NCBI RefSeq assembly: GCF_009295515.1
Contig: NZ_RQVV01000053.1
Coordinates: 1-64,000, forward strand
Reading direction: 5' to 3'
Length of the DNA: 64,000 nucleotides
Origin: Erwinia endophytica
GTDB lineage: Bacteria; Pseudomonadota; Gammaproteobacteria; Enterobacterales; Enterobacteriaceae
The translations under genes and the position numbers were made by a program. Below, one piece after another: positions 35,053-45,555 of the stretch; position 1 is the first letter of the stretch, and every line of letters begins with the position of its first letter. The notes beneath the pieces are model-generated. The model worked only from the letters and a program-made list of their open reading frames with translations, made no database searches and was not told the DNA's origin.

Positions 35053-36861
35053 TTAACGACGTTGGGCCGGCAACTGCGCGGCTTTGTTGACATCGTACCA
35101 CCAACTGTCGAAGCCTAAAGCATAGGCTGGACGCGTGGTTGGCATGGAAAATTTATGCCACCAGGCATAGCGGCTGTTAGCGTTATACCACATCGGGATC
35201 ATGTAATAATTCCACAGTAGCACCCGGTCAAGGGCGCGTCCCAACGGCAGCAATGCGTTTTTATCGCCCTGATGCTGATTGATTTGGTTAATCAACGCGT
35301 CGACCACCGGATTGGAAACATGAGGGCGGTTATAGCTGGAGTTGATATACGCGGTTGCCCAGTAAAATTGTAGATTGCTGTCTGGGAAAGGCATGGCCGG
35401 ATAAGGCGACACCACCATATCAAAATCGCTTTTACGCAGGCGAGCCAGGTATTGTGAGCTGTCGATCTGACGGATATTCAGTTTGATCCCGATACGGGCC
35501 AGGTTGTGTTGGAAAGGCAGTACCCACTGATCGTTGCCGCCGCTGCGCAGCATTATTTCGGCACTGAAAGTGGCACCGGTTTTGACATTGGTCAGTTGTT
35601 GATTTTTCAGTTCCCAGCCTGCCTGCTTCATTAAATCCAGCGCCTTGAGCAGATTCTGTCGATTATAACCACTGCCATCGGTATGGGAAGGCTGATAAAT
35701 TTGTGAGAACACCTCATCCGGGATTTTCCCTTTGAAGGGCGCGAGGATCTCCAGCTCTTTCGCATCCGGATAACCTCGTGCGGCATATTCTGTGTTTTGG
35801 AAATAGCTGCTGGCCCGTCTGTAAGCGCCGTAAAATAGCGTTTTGTTCATCCATTCAAAATCAAACGTCAGTGAAATCGCTTCACGTACCCGGCGGTCGC
35901 TGAACAGGGGATTTTGCACGTTGAATGCCAGCCAGTTACTGGCGGTTGCCACGGTATTCGGCTGTTCATCCTTCACGATAAAATGATTTTCGAAATTCTT
36001 CCCCTGATATTGCGTCGCCCATTTTTTAGCTGAACCCTCAGAACGAAAATCAAACGCACCCGCTTTAAAGGCTTCAAAGGCGATATTGTCATCCAGATAA
36101 TAATCGTAGCGAATGCTATTGAAATTAAAGCGTCCTTTGTTTACGGGTAAATTCGCCGCCCAGTAATCTTTCACCCGTGAATAGGTAATGGACTGGCCGA
36201 CTTTATAGCGGGTGATGCGCCAGGGACCGCTGGCGGGCGGCGGTGAAGACAATGGTTCCGACAGATTGTGGTGTTTCCAGAACTTTTCCGGGAATATCGG
36301 CAGAGTGAACAACGACAGCATCTTATCGCGATCAGCCGTAGGTTGTTCAAAGCGTACGGTGAGCCGGGAAATCGCCCTGGCGGTGACACCTTTATAAAAG
36401 ACCCGAAATTGCGGTACGCCTTCGGTCATGAATTTATTAAAGGTAAAAGCCACATCGTCGGCAGTCATTGGGGTGCCATCCTGGAAGCGCGCTCGCGAAT
36501 TAAGCGTGATTTCCGCCCAGCGAAAGCTGTCGGGATAACGGGCAAACTCCGCGATCAGTGGATAATAACTGCCAACTTCATCATCTGAATTGACAAACAG
36601 GCTGTCATACAGTGTATCCGTACCTACGCCTGGGTTGCCACGTGAGGCGAAGCGGTTGAAGTTATCAAATGTCCCAATTGCCGAGAGCGTGATGTCGCCC
36701 CCCTTCGGCGCAGCCGGATCAGCATAATCATAATGAGTAAAATCGGTGGCATACTTTGGTTCACCAAGCTGGGCAAAGGCGTAACTCTCATTAATTTTCT
36801 CAGCCAATACCGCTGGAACGGTAAAACAGCAGACAATCAGGACAAACCAGCGCAATATCAT
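35053..36861 (-). CDS. yejA: Peptide ABC transporter periplasmic binding protein YejA
   Basis: The 602-residue protein (E. coli 604) begins with a signal peptide (about residues 1-20, cleavage after VLA) followed by a family-5 solute-binding domain ([37 protein letters not shown]). It captures oligopeptides and microcin C-type compounds for YejBEF. First gene of the operon; the 200 bp upstream should hold the promoter. Confidence 0.97.
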   Translation of the reverse strand: MILRWFVLIVCCFTVPAVLAEKINESYAFAQLGEPKYATDFTHYDYADPAAPKGGDITLSAIGTFDNFNRFASRGNPGVGTDTLYDSLFVNSDDEVGSYYPLIAEFARYPDSFRWAEITLNSRARFQDGTPMTADDVAFTFNKFMTEGVPQFRVFYKGVTARAISRLTVRFEQPTADRDKMLSLFTLPIFPEKFWKHHNLSEPLSSPPPASGPWRITRYKVGQSITYSRVKDYWAANLPVNKGRFNFNSIRYDYYLDDNIAFEAFKAGAFDFRSEGSAKKWATQYQGKNFENHFIVKDEQPNTVATASNWLAFNVQNPLFSDRRVREAISLTFDFEWMNKTLFYGAYRRASSYFQNTEYAARGYPDAKELEILAPFKGKIPDEVFSQIYQPSHTDGSGYNRQNLLKALDLMKQAGWELKNQQLTNVKTGATFSAEIMLRSGGNDQWVLPFQHNLARIGIKLNIRQIDSSQYLARLRKSDFDMVVSPYPAMPFPDSNLQFYWATAYINSSYNRPHVSNPVVDALINQINQHQGDKNALLPLGRALDRVLLWNYYMIPMWYNANSRYAWWHKFSMPTTRPAYALGFDSWWYDVNKAAQLPAQRR

Positions 36862-37073
36862 TATGTTATTCGACTCCGAAAACCAACATGCGATCCCAAG
36901 CGTAAAGCAGGTTTAAGGCCACGGCAATGCGTGAGGCGAGTTCTTTACGCTTTCAGACAATGAAGCAGAGAATCGTGGCTTTGCGATTGCCTGCATGTTG
37001 GGAGTATTCAATAAGTTGGGAAAGGGTACAAGGAGCCAGAACAGATAACGTTGCCGGGGGGAAGGATTCATAC

Positions 37074-37101
37074 AAAAAACGCTGCCAGGGCAGCGTTTTT
37101 C
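37074..37101 (-). terminator. Terminator after mepS
   Basis: AACGCTGCC pairs with GGCAGCGTT with T or A runs on both sides, so it can work in both directions. It lies 30 bp beyond the mepS stop. Confidence 0.88.
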
Positions 37102-37131
37102 TCTCGTTTCACAGACTCCAGGAGACTGAAA

Positions 37132-37704
37132 TCAGCTTTGTGTCCGGTTCAATACCCGACGCGCATCACGGTAGCGATTTTTCCAGTAAGCTTCGTTCAG
37201 ATTAGAAATCATCACTCCATTACTGGTAGAAGCATGAACAAAGTTATCGTTACCAAGATAAATACCAACATGACGGCCAGTAGAACCCGCACGGAACAGC
37301 ACTAAATCACCCGGACGCAACTTGTTACGTTGGATGCTTTTTCCTGTATCTTCCTGTTCATAAGTTGAACGAGGAAGGTCCAGACCAAACTGCTCACGGA
37401 AGGTGGTCTGTACAAACGCTGAACAATCAATGCCGCGTTTGCTGGTACCACCAAGACGGTAACGAACACCTTTCCAGCTCGAATACTGCTCCATCAGGCG
37501 CGACTTAATATCCACGTTCTGGACCAGTTGCTCGAATTCATCCTGAGACGCTTGCAGTAAAAAACCATTTTTACCTTTAACTGCATGCGTATCAGTTTGT
37601 GCATTACGGTTATTCGTTGAGCTACAGGCTGACAATAAGGTCACTAATGTAACTGCGGGCATCACCCGCCATATATATCTCAAAATCGGCTGAGATTTGA
37701 CCAT
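37132..37704 (-). CDS. mepS: Murein DD-endopeptidase / LD-carboxypeptidase MepS (Spr)
   Basis: The 190-residue lipoprotein precursor has a lipobox LLSAC (C27) and an NlpC/P60 domain with catalytic C94 (DCSAF), H145 (GRHVGIY) and H157 (FVHAS), matching E. coli MepS. It opens peptidoglycan crosslinks for cell growth and is degraded by NlpI-Prc in E. coli. In E. coli the diguanylate phosphodiesterase gene rtn lies between mepS and yejA; it is absent here. Confidence 0.97.
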   Translation of the reverse strand: MVKSQPILRYIWRVMPAVTLVTLLSACSSTNNRNAQTDTHAVKGKNGFLLQASQDEFEQLVQNVDIKSRLMEQYSSWKGVRYRLGGTSKRGIDCSAFVQTTFREQFGLDLPRSTYEQEDTGKSIQRNKLRPGDLVLFRAGSTGRHVGIYLGNDNFVHASTSNGVMISNLNEAYWKNRYRDARRVLNRTQS

Positions 37705-38412
37705 TGTGTTTGTGATCCCTTGAAGTCCTTAACGACGATGTCGTCAGATGAATTGCGAAACGAAATGAGATTAATTAGCGCGGTAGAGTAAGACAATTCC
37801 TGAATCGTTAAAATGTGTCATAGTGCACAGTTTAAGGGTGAATTCCAGAAATAATTTTACTGATTCAGCCTAATCGTTAGTGAGATTACCTGATAACAAG
37901 CCGCATGGCGAGGGGTTTTAACGACTTTTTGATAGGATTTTATGATGAAAAACAGGAAGGTCATAAAGTAGACGTTTTATCAGCAATGATGGGAAAAGCG
38001 CGAGGGGAAGGGTGGAAATAGTATGAAATTTTATTCATCAGGTTTTTTTTGAAATTTTTTTCTATATAAATTATGGTGTTGAGATTATTACGTTGAAATT
38101 GGAATCAAAATGAAATATTTGCAATAGATCTAATTAGTTTGCTAAGGATACCTGTCGGACGACAAGAAGAGCATACATTACGCTTTTTATTGCTATCGCG
38201 AAATAATTTAAGTTCAGGATCAAACGCCAGATGCGTTTTTGAACAACGTTGGCGCAAACGATCAGAAAGATAAAGGTTGCCGGGCCGAATTGTGCGGCAA
38301 GTGACGATATCGCGATCACTTATCCCAGCGGTGATGCAGGTGACTGAACAACGCCAGTCTGCCTGCAACCTGAAGTATGACGAGTGTATTCTATGGCGAT
38401 TAAATAACGCTA
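37705..38412. other. 708-bp gap with no recognisable gene
   Basis: The region is AT-rich near its middle and has no terminator or known motif that I can assign. The only sizeable frames are overlapping minus-strand ones at 38105-38368 (87 codons, cysteine-rich) and 38134-38319 (61 codons, hydrophobic). Neither has a good ribosome-binding site, and they exclude each other. The left part must contain the mepS promoter. It may be the decayed place of a gene lost from this locus. Confidence 0.45.
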
Positions 38413-39120
38413 TTAGTTAACGGGTTTATATCTACCCGGTAGATGACGATATAACGCGTTCACTAAATAATCGTTGCATGGGGTCATTAACCACCAGCTC
38501 ATCCCCACCAGTACGAGAGAGAGAGAGCCCACGACCACATCGGTGAGCCAGTGTGCGCCAATCATGATGCGTGGAGAAGCGAACACCAGCACAATAGCCA
38601 CGGCTATCAAAAAGGCCCGGCGGGTAAAATAGCGCAGCATAAAGCAGGCAAAAATCATCAGCATCATGCCGTGGTCGCCAGGAAAACTGTCGGCAGACGC
38701 ATCTTTAGTTGGAATCCCCGTCAGTGCGGTGACGTGATTAACGTTCGGGAAGTATTTAGTCGGGCTTGGATGTGACACCGGAATTAAATGCCCTAACTGA
38801 TTGAGCACCACCGCGCTTAACAGCATTGTAATGCCGATAGCAAACATTCGGCGGCGACCTCGTGGCGTTTCGCGCCGCCAGAAAAAGAGGTAAAGCGTAC
38901 CCATCGCTAATAATGAAACACCATCAAACAGACGGAAGTTGGTGATAGCAATCCCCCATAACAGGGCTTTATTGCTGACCAGTCGCTCGTTAAACCAGTA
39001 GAAAACCGTTTTATCAATATTGAACCAGAACCCATGATTGTCAGGGAGATACCAGGAGAAAAACAGGGCCAGACCCAACGCATTCAGTAGTAAAATGCTC
39101 AGTAGACGTTTAATGGTCAT
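38413..39120 (-). CDS. lpxT: Lipid A phosphotransferase LpxT (YeiU)
   Basis: The 235-residue protein (E. coli 237) is a PAP2-family membrane enzyme with about six helices. It has the phosphatase signature SFPGDHG (145-151) and PRIMIGAHWLTDVVVG with R184 and H190. It transfers a phosphate from undecaprenyl diphosphate to lipid A at the periplasmic face, giving 1-diphosphate lipid A and recycling the carrier. Confidence 0.95.
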   Translation of the reverse strand: MTIKRLLSILLLNALGLALFFSWYLPDNHGFWFNIDKTVFYWFNERLVSNKALLWGIAITNFRLFDGVSLLAMGTLYLFFWRRETPRGRRRMFAIGITMLLSAVVLNQLGHLIPVSHPSPTKYFPNVNHVTALTGIPTKDASADSFPGDHGMMLMIFACFMLRYFTRRAFLIAVAIVLVFASPRIMIGAHWLTDVVVGSLSLVLVGMSWWLMTPCNDYLVNALYRHLPGRYKPVN

Positions 39121-39125
39121 GATCT

Positions 39126-39142
39126 CTTAAGGATAAGTTAAG
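39126..39142 (-). promoter_or_regulatory. PmrA/BasR-box-like direct repeat before lpxT
   Basis: On the minus strand CTTAAC-N5-CTTAAG occurs 5 bp upstream of the lpxT start, close to the PmrA consensus YTTAAK-N5-YTTAAK. It also overlaps the lpxT ribosome-binding site (TTAAGAG), so the similarity could be a by-product of that. The remaining upstream sequence to 39425 shows no other assignable element. Confidence 0.35.
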
Positions 39143-39425
39143 AAAGTAATAAAGCACTTTATACACGAGTTATACGCAAGAACGTAAATGAAGTTTAAAT
39201 AAAGAATTTTGTAAAATGTTTCAGGTGGTTGCAATCTTTAGCCGGAATGGGGAGGGCGCTGTGCTAAATGCAGTTGATTAGACTTAATCAGGGCCTCTAT
39301 CCTGACCTTTATTCTGCGCAAACCGCAAAAATTTTCTGGTTATAGCGAAAAAATCTTCATCAGCCAACACAAAATTCGCCATCAGCGACTACGTTAATAA
39401 AGCACAATTAATTAATGAGGTTTTT

Positions 39426-39722
39426 ATGAATGGCAATAAATCAGCAGTGGTTGTGATGCTTTTCACCTCATGGACGAATAGTACGTTGGCAGCGGATACC
39501 TCTTCTGGTCGGATTGAAGTCCAGGGAACACTGACTGAATCTATTTGCAATATCAATCAGCAACAGAATCAGTTCACTGTATCCTGTAGTCGAGACGGTA
39601 ATGTGCAGAGCATCGTTTCCACTCTGGGCAGTAGTATCATCCCGGCCAATATGGGGCGGTCAGACGTTCTCTGGCTGGATGAGCAACAGCAACAGGGAGT
39701 CATAACCGTCAGTTATAATTAG
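39426..39722 (+). CDS. Small secreted pilin-like protein
   Basis: A 98-residue protein with a predicted signal peptide (about 1-23, cleavage after TLAA) and a start resembling chaperone-usher pilins (GRIEVQGTLTESICNI), with two cysteines C42 and C54 in the mature part. It is much shorter than a pilin (about 160) and lacks the C-terminal strand pattern. No usher or chaperone gene is nearby. GAGG precedes the ATG. It might be a pilin remnant or an independent small periplasmic protein. Confidence 0.6.
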   Translation: MNGNKSAVVVMLFTSWTNSTLAADTSSGRIEVQGTLTESICNINQQQNQFTVSCSRDGNVQSIVSTLGSSIIPANMGRSDVLWLDEQQQQGVITVSYN

Positions 39723-39796
39723 CGGCGGCCATATTTATGACCGGGCATAACGATACCGGTAGCGCAGAGTGTCGCCGCCGGTATTTTTCATCCGGG

Positions 39797-40369
39797 CTAC
39801 TCGGCGCGTCCCATATAGCGACGCTCGGCAATGTGAATACGGATTTTGTCGCCGTTGCTCAGATATTCTGGTACCTGGATAACCAGGCCGGTGCTCATCG
39901 TGGCGGGTTTGGTGCGGGCACTGGCGGAAGCGCCTTTAATACCGGGAGTGGTTTCGACAATTTCCATATCCAGTGTTTGCGGCAGCTCAAGGGCCAGGAT
40001 CTGACCATCCATCGTCAGTACCTGGATTCCCGGGATGCCGCCTTCCGGAATAAAGAGCAGTTCTTCTTCTATTTGCTCTTTTTTGAACACGTATGGTGTG
40101 TAATCTTCGTCATCCATAAAGACGTATTCGTCGCCATCTATATAAGAGAAGGTGACCTGACGGCGGCTCAGTGAGATCGTCTCAATGATATCGTCTCCTT
40201 TGAAGCGTTCTTCCACTTTCAGACCCGTACGGATGTCAGTGAAGCGCATCTTGTAAAGCGTTGCCGCACCACGGGCGCTGGGGCTTTGGATATCAATATC
40301 TTTGACTAATAGCAGCTTACCATTGAAGCTGATGGCCATCCCTTTTTTAATTTCATTTGCTTTTGGCAT
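39797..40369 (-). CDS. yeiP: Elongation factor P-like protein EfpL (YeiP)
   Basis: The 190-residue protein (E. coli 190) has the three-domain EF-P fold with the tip loop SPSARGAA, where R33 replaces the modified lysine of EF-P. EfpL relieves ribosome stalling at proline and some other motifs without needing modification. The proteins diverge only slightly from E. coli. The gene is divergent from yeiW. Confidence 0.96.
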   Translation of the reverse strand: MPKANEIKKGMAISFNGKLLLVKDIDIQSPSARGAATLYKMRFTDIRTGLKVEERFKGDDIIETISLSRRQVTFSYIDGDEYVFMDDEDYTPYVFKKEQIEEELLFIPEGGIPGIQVLTMDGQILALELPQTLDMEIVETTPGIKGASASARTKPATMSTGLVIQVPEYLSNGDKIRIHIAERRYMGRAE

Positions 40370-40559
40370 GATTAAGTCTCAATAAACGGGTCATAGAAAA
40401 TTATCGCGACAACTTACTCTGGCTAACAGATTCAGGCAAGTACTGACCCGCTCAGGCAGGAAGAAAGACGCGCAACATTGCCCATGACGGGTCAGCAGTA
40501 AGGATAGTATTCTTTGCTAACGCCTGCTATTGTCGCGTCCTTTGAACGAGGAGGTGAAT

Positions 40560-40823
40560 ATGGTGTGCCGTCCTGAATGTGGGGCCTGCTGTATCGCGCC
40601 TTCAATTTCCAGCCCTATCCCAGGTATGCCTGATGGGAAACCCGCTAACACTCCCTGCATTCACCTGGATGAGCAACAGCGCTGTAAGATATTCTCTTCA
40701 CCGTTGCGGCCTGCGGTATGCGCCGGATTGCAACCGGGGCCAGAGATGTGTCATAGCCACCGTGATGAGGCGATGACCTGGCTGCTGGAACTGGAGAGAC
40801 TTACCGCGCCGTTCAGCCAATGA
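40560..40823 (+). CDS. yeiW: Cysteine-rich protein YeiW (YkgJ/UPF0153 family)
   Basis: The 87-residue protein contains [26 protein letters not shown] and RPAVCAGL, the metal-chelating cysteine pattern of the YkgJ family (E. coli YeiW 84 aa). Function is unknown; iron or zinc binding is assumed. ATG 40560 has GAGGAGG upstream at 40548-40554 and is preferred to the upstream in-frame start. Confidence 0.93.
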   Translation: MVCRPECGACCIAPSISSPIPGMPDGKPANTPCIHLDEQQRCKIFSSPLRPAVCAGLQPGPEMCHSHRDEAMTWLLELERLTAPFSQ

Positions 40824-41018
40824 TCTCAACGCACATGGGCAAATAATCCAACCTCCCAAAACGTCCGCATGTTACAGCCATGTCAGCAAGACTTCAGCAC
40901 TCACTGCGGATGACGCACCTTTTTGCGTAAAGACCTAAGAAAGTGTGCGTAACTTCAAAAATCCACTACGTCGTTAACAGTATAACTTGCCATGATTAGG
41001 CTAACAGCATCAAAATAG

Positions 41019-41033
41019 TTGAAACGTTTCAGC
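41019..41033 (+). promoter_or_regulatory. Cra (FruR) operator 1 of fruB
   Basis: TTGAAACGTTTCAGC matches the Cra consensus TGAAACGTTTCA. In E. coli the fru operon is repressed by Cra at two such sites; fructose 1-phosphate releases it. This is the distal site, about 85 bp upstream of fruB. Confidence 0.9.
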
Positions 41034-41084
41034 GTGTTCTGTGCGGCTGTTTTACTCATGGAATACGTTTTTTTTATCAAATTA

Positions 41085-41100
41085 GCTGAAACGATTCAAA
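41085..41100 (+). promoter_or_regulatory. Cra (FruR) operator 2 of fruB
   Basis: GCTGAAACGATTCAAA is a second near-consensus Cra site, 66 bp after the first and 18 bp before the fruB start codon, so probably within the transcribed leader. The paired arrangement equals that of E. coli fruB. Confidence 0.9.
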
Positions 41101-41118
41101 TTAGCAGCGAGGATAACT

Positions 41119-42252
41119 ATGTTCCAGCTTGAATTGTCCGCCATTCATCCCGGTTCGATTGCCGGAAATAAAGAAGACGCCATCCGCCAGGTTGCCGCGG
41201 CCCTGACTTCCGCCGGTAACGTTGAGGAAGGCTACATTAACGGTATGTTGGCCCGTGAGCAGCAAACCACGACCTGGCTCGGCAATGGTATCGCTATTCC
41301 GCATGGTACTACCGATACCCGTGATCTGGTGTTAAAAACTGGTGTTCAGGTCTACCAGTTTCCGCAAGGCGTGGCCTGGGGGGATGATCAGATGGCTTAT
41401 GTGGTGATTGGCATCGCGGCGAAATCTGACGAACATCTCGCCTTGCTGCGCCAACTGACCCATGTACTGAGTGATGACAGTGTGACGGAGCAGTTGAAAA
41501 GTGCTGACTCAGCAGAAACGCTACGCAGTCTGCTGATGGGCGAAAAGCAGGGGGCTGAGTTCAAATTTGATATTTCGTTGATTGCCACTGACGTTGCTGC
41601 CAATGATCTGATGACGTTACAGGCGCTGAACGCCGGTCGTCTGCAGCAGGCAGGGGCGGTTGATGCCAGTTTTGTCAGTAAGGTCATCGCTTCCCGACCG
41701 CTGAATCTTGGTCAGGGTATCTGGTTGAGCGACAGTATTGAAGGCAATCTCAGCAGTGCCGTGGCGGTCAGTCGTAGCGCAACGCCATTTGAAGTGGACG
41801 GTGAGAAAGCCGCACTGTTGATAACCGTTGCGGTTACTGATGACCAACCGCTGAACGTGCTGAATTATCTGAGCGATCTGCTTTACAAACAGCAAGCTGA
41901 GCGCCTGCTAAGTGCTGATGCCGCCGGTATTCTGGCGTTGCTGACCAGCGAGGTGTCTGAGCAGACTGACCTGCTGACCGCCGAGTTTACTATCCGCAAT
42001 GAACATGGCTTGCATGCTCGTCCTGGCACTGCGCTGGTCAGCGTTATCAAACAGTTTAACTGCGAGGTTACTGTCACCAATCTCGATGGCAGTGGTAAAC
42101 CTGCTAATGGTCGTAGCCTGATGAAAGTCGTGGCGTTAGGGGTGAAGAAAGGCCACCGGCTGCGTTTTACCGCCAGCGGTGCAGATGCGCGAGCGGCGTT
42201 GGACGCTATTGGTGAAGCGATTTCGGCCGGTCTCGGCGAGGGGGTGGCATGA
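41119..42252 (+). CDS. fruB: Fructose PTS diphosphoryl transfer protein (EIIA-M-HPr)
   Basis: The 377-residue protein has an EIIA domain with phosphohistidine H62 (GIAIPHGT), a middle regulatory-like domain (about 155-280) and a C-terminal HPr domain with H299 (GLHARPGT). It passes phosphate from EI to FruA for fructose uptake. First gene of the Cra-controlled fruBKA operon; its stop overlaps fruK (ATGA, 4 bp). Confidence 0.97.
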   Translation: MFQLELSAIHPGSIAGNKEDAIRQVAAALTSAGNVEEGYINGMLAREQQTTTWLGNGIAIPHGTTDTRDLVLKTGVQVYQFPQGVAWGDDQMAYVVIGIAAKSDEHLALLRQLTHVLSDDSVTEQLKSADSAETLRSLLMGEKQGAEFKFDISLIATDVAANDLMTLQALNAGRLQQAGAVDASFVSKVIASRPLNLGQGIWLSDSIEGNLSSAVAVSRSATPFEVDGEKAALLITVAVTDDQPLNVLNYLSDLLYKQQAERLLSADAAGILALLTSEVSEQTDLLTAEFTIRNEHGLHARPGTALVSVIKQFNCEVTVTNLDGSGKPANGRSLMKVVALGVKKGHRLRFTASGADARAALDAIGEAISAGLGEGVA

Positions 42253-43187
42253 GCAGGCGCGTCGCGACTATTACTCTGAACCCGGCTTATGATCTGGTCG
42301 GTTATACTGCGGAGATCGAACGGGGCGAAGTCAACCTGGTCAAAACGACCGGTTTGCACGCCGCCGGTAAAGGCATCAATGTTGCCAAGGTACTGAAAGA
42401 CCTGGGTATTGATGTCACCGTCGGTGGTTTTCTTGGCAAAGAGAATCAGGATGGTTTCCAGTACCTGTTCAGCGATTTGGGTATTGCCAACCGCTTCCAG
42501 GTCGTGGACGGACGGACGCGTATCAACGTCAAGCTAACCGAAAAAGATGGTGAAGTGACCGACCTGAATTTTTCCGGCTTTAGTGTCACGCAGCAGGACT
42601 GGGAACGTTTTACTACTGACTCCCTCAGTTGGCTGGGCCAGTTCGATATGGTTTGCGTCAGTGGCAGCTTGCCTGCCGGGGTCAACCCTGATGCTTTTAC
42701 CGAATGGATGAGTGCGCTGCGCACGCACTGCCCATGCATCATCTTTGACAGTAGCCGTGAAGCATTGGTGGCAGGTTTGAAAGCCGCGCCATGGCTGGTT
42801 AAACCCAATCGTCGCGAGCTGGAAATATGGGCCGGCCGCAAACTGCCTACCTTGCAGGATGTGATTGAGGCCGCCCATTTACTGCGTGAGCAGGGCATTG
42901 CTCATGTGGTTATCTCTCTGGGGGCGGAAGGCGCGCTGTGGGTGAATGCCTCAGGCGAATGGATAGCCAGGCCACCAGCGTGTGAAGTGGTGAGCACGGT
43001 CGGCGCTGGAGATTCCATGGTTGGCGGGCTGATCTATGGCTTGCTGATGCGTGAGTCCAGTGAACATACACTACGTCTGGCAACCGCTGTGGCGGCCCTG
43101 GCCGTCAGTCAGAGCAACGTTGGCGTGAGTGATCGTACCCAGTTGGCCGCGATGATGGCGCGGGTCGACTTACAACCTTTTAACTGA
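42249..43187 (+). CDS. fruK: 1-phosphofructokinase
   Basis: The 312-residue PfkB-family kinase (E. coli 312) has the N-terminal glycine motif [10 protein letters not shown] and the C-terminal [10 protein letters not shown] (251-260), where D255 is the catalytic base. It phosphorylates fructose 1-phosphate to fructose 1,6-bisphosphate and so also lowers the Cra effector. Confidence 0.97.
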   Translation: MSRRVATITLNPAYDLVGYTAEIERGEVNLVKTTGLHAAGKGINVAKVLKDLGIDVTVGGFLGKENQDGFQYLFSDLGIANRFQVVDGRTRINVKLTEKDGEVTDLNFSGFSVTQQDWERFTTDSLSWLGQFDMVCVSGSLPAGVNPDAFTEWMSALRTHCPCIIFDSSREALVAGLKAAPWLVKPNRRELEIWAGRKLPTLQDVIEAAHLLREQGIAHVVISLGAEGALWVNASGEWIARPPACEVVSTVGAGDSMVGGLIYGLLMRESSEHTLRLATAVAALAVSQSNVGVSDRTQLAAMMARVDLQPFN

Positions 43188-43202
43188 CAGCAGGAGAGCA
43201 TA

Positions 43203-44900
43203 ATGAAAACGCTGCTGATAATGGATTCTTCGCTGGGACTGGCAACAGGCTATCTGGCAAAAAATATCACTACCGCTGCGGCGGCCGCTAAAGGGCTGAC
43301 GCTGACAGAAAACCTGGCCGACGCTGACCAGATAATTGTGGCCGGGAAACATATTCCCGCTGACAGCGCGCTGGATGGCAAAGCTATCTATCTGGCCGAT
43401 ATTGAACAATTGCTGCGCCAGCCGGAAGCTGTGCTGGAGCAGGCACAGAGTGGGGCGAAAATCTGGCATGCGCCGGCGGCTTCCTCAGTGGGCGCACCGG
43501 CTGATGTGGGTAACGGCCCGAAACGTATCGTCGCGGTGACTGCCTGCCCGACGGGGGTGGCGCACACCTTTATGGCGGCAGAAGCTATCGATACCGAAGC
43601 GAAAAAACGCGGTTGGTGGGTGAAAGTGGAAACGCGTGGGTCGGTTGGGGCAGGAAACCCCCTCTCGCCGGAAGACGTCGCGGCGGCCGATCTGGTTATC
43701 GTGGCGGCGGACATTGAAGTGGATCTGACCAAGTTCGCCGGTAAGCTGATGTATCGTACCTCGACCAGTCTGGCGTTGAAGAAAACCGCTCAAGAGCTGG
43801 ATAAGGCCGTCGCAGAAGCCAGACCGTACCAACCGAAAGGCGGTAGTCAGGCAGCCCAGGGCGAAGATAAGAAAGAAGAAAGCGCCGGAGCTTACCGTCA
43901 TCTGTTGACGGGGGTGTCATACATGCTGCCAATGGTGGTAGCAGGAGGGCTGAGCATCGCGCTCTCTTTCGCTTTTGGGATCACTGCGTTTAAAGAACAG
44001 GGGTCGCTGGCCGCAGCGCTGATGAAGATTGGCGGCGATAGCGCCTTCGCGCTGATGGTTCCGGTACTGGCTGGTTTTATTGCTTTCTCAATTGCCGACC
44101 GTCCAGGTCTGACTCCTGGGCTGATCGGCGGGATGCTCGCCACCAGTGTCAACGCGGGGTTCCTCGGCGGTATTATCGCCGGTTTTATCGCCGGTTATGC
44201 AGCTAAATTACTCAGTTCGAAGCTTAAACTGCCGCAAAGTATGGAAGCGTTGAAACCCATATTGATCATTCCGTTGGTGGCCAGTTTGATAACCGGTCTG
44301 CTGATGATTTATGTGGTTGGCACACCAGTAGCCAAAATCATGGAAGGCCTGACTCACTGGCTGGCTAACATGGGGACTGCGAATGCTATCCTGCTGGGCG
44401 CGGTCCTTGGCGGTATGATGTGTACTGATATGGGGGGCCCGGTGAATAAAGTGGCTTATGCGTTCGGTGTTGGCTTACTGAGCTCCCAGGCTTACGCGCC
44501 CATGGCCGCTATCATGGCCGCGGGGATGGTGCCGCCGTTGGCGATGGGGCTGGCGACATTGGTGGCCCACAAGAAATTCAACAAAGGTCAGCAGGAAGGG
44601 GGGAAAGCGGCGTTGGTCCTGGGGCTGTGCTTCATCTCTGAAGGGGCAATTCCGTTTGCCGCTCGTGACCCGATGCGTGTGTTGCCTTGTTGCATCATCG
44701 GCGGCGCACTGACTGGCGCAATTTCCATGGCGGTAGGGGCTAAACTGATGGCGCCGCATGGTGGTCTGTTTGTGCTGCTCATTCCGGGAGCAATCACCCC
44801 TGTGCTGGGGTATCTGATGGCGATCATTGTCGGGACCCTTGTGGCTGGTTTGTCCTATGCGATTCTGAAACGTCCGGAAGTTGAATTAACGCAAGTCTGA
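43203..44900 (+). CDS. fruA: Fructose PTS permease EIIB'BC
   Basis: The 565-residue protein has a degenerate EIIB' domain (1-90), an active EIIB domain with phosphocysteine C115 (ACPTGVAHTFMAAEA) and a membrane EIIC domain from about residue 235. It imports fructose and releases fructose 1-phosphate. It lies 15 bp after fruK and ends the operon. Confidence 0.97.
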   Translation: MKTLLIMDSSLGLATGYLAKNITTAAAAAKGLTLTENLADADQIIVAGKHIPADSALDGKAIYLADIEQLLRQPEAVLEQAQSGAKIWHAPAASSVGAPADVGNGPKRIVAVTACPTGVAHTFMAAEAIDTEAKKRGWWVKVETRGSVGAGNPLSPEDVAAADLVIVAADIEVDLTKFAGKLMYRTSTSLALKKTAQELDKAVAEARPYQPKGGSQAAQGEDKKEESAGAYRHLLTGVSYMLPMVVAGGLSIALSFAFGITAFKEQGSLAAALMKIGGDSAFALMVPVLAGFIAFSIADRPGLTPGLIGGMLATSVNAGFLGGIIAGFIAGYAAKLLSSKLKLPQSMEALKPILIIPLVASLITGLLMIYVVGTPVAKIMEGLTHWLANMGTANAILLGAVLGGMMCTDMGGPVNKVAYAFGVGLLSSQAYAPMAAIMAAGMVPPLAMGLATLVAHKKFNKGQQEGGKAALVLGLCFISEGAIPFAARDPMRVLPCCIIGGALTGAISMAVGAKLMAPHGGLFVLLIPGAITPVLGYLMAIIVGTLVAGLSYAILKRPEVELTQV

Positions 44901-45021
44901 TGATGGCAGTAACGAAGCAGCCTGTAACCAGGTTGTGACAAGCGGGGCAGGTATCCGGTGTAATGAACGACTGAATACAGTTAGCGAAATTATTCCCGTA
45001 CCTGCCCTTGTGCCATGCTCA

Positions 45022-45555
45022 TTATCTGAAACTCCATTGTACACTCATGGCGAATACTGAAGGGAGGATGATCCCGGCTTCGACGCCGACATAACGGGTA
45101 AAATTATATTGCACCGCATTATAGAGATAAGGTGAAAATCCGACACCGGTCCATTTTCTGGCGGTATTATACGTTCCACTGTCACCACAGTGGCTGAATG
45201 ATTTAAAGAAGAATTCTCCGGTATAACCATAAACCCCTTTGAAAACCCAGTTTGAATTATTGCTTTCATACCAGTCTCTTCTCAGGGCCAGCGACAGGCA
45301 ACGGTCGTCAAAACTGTTTTTCAGCGTACCGACCAGCACACTGTATTTGGAGTCTTCAGAGAATTTACGTTCAACTGAAAAAAACTGGTTATTAAATAGT
45401 TCGTTGTATTGGCCTTTATTGCCTGTTAAATGGTAGACAAACGAACCTGTATTTACTGAATATAAATTTATTTCACTCGCGTAACTTCCTGTCGCTGCCA
45501 TTGCTGTTGCCAGTAATGCGAGAGAACATAAAATTCTGCCTGACATTTTAAGCAT
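45022..45555 (-). CDS. Small outer-membrane beta-barrel-like protein, family unknown
   Basis: The 177-residue product has a signal peptide (about 1-26, cleavage after SYAS), alternating hydrophobic/aromatic strands rich in Tyr and Phe, two or more cysteines (CLSLALRRDW, HCGDSG), and ends MSVQWSFR with a C-terminal aromatic residue typical of barrel insertion signals. It resembles small eight-stranded barrels in size, but I cannot assign it to Ail, PagP or PagL. A TAAAAGAGAT-like sequence precedes the start. AT-rich surroundings suggest recent acquisition. Confidence 0.6.
   Translation of the reverse strand: MLKMSGRILCSLALLATAMAATGSYASEINLYSVNTGSFVYHLTGNKGQYNELFNNQFFSVERKFSEDSKYSVLVGTLKNSFDDRCLSLALRRDWYESNNSNWVFKGVYGYTGEFFFKSFSHCGDSGTYNTARKWTGVGFSPYLYNAVQYNFTRYVGVEAGIILPSVFAMSVQWSFR

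Noticed and set aside
38105..38368. 87-codon cysteine-rich minus-strand frame
   Set aside because: No ribosome-binding site, overlapping a second frame of equal quality, and no recognisable domain.
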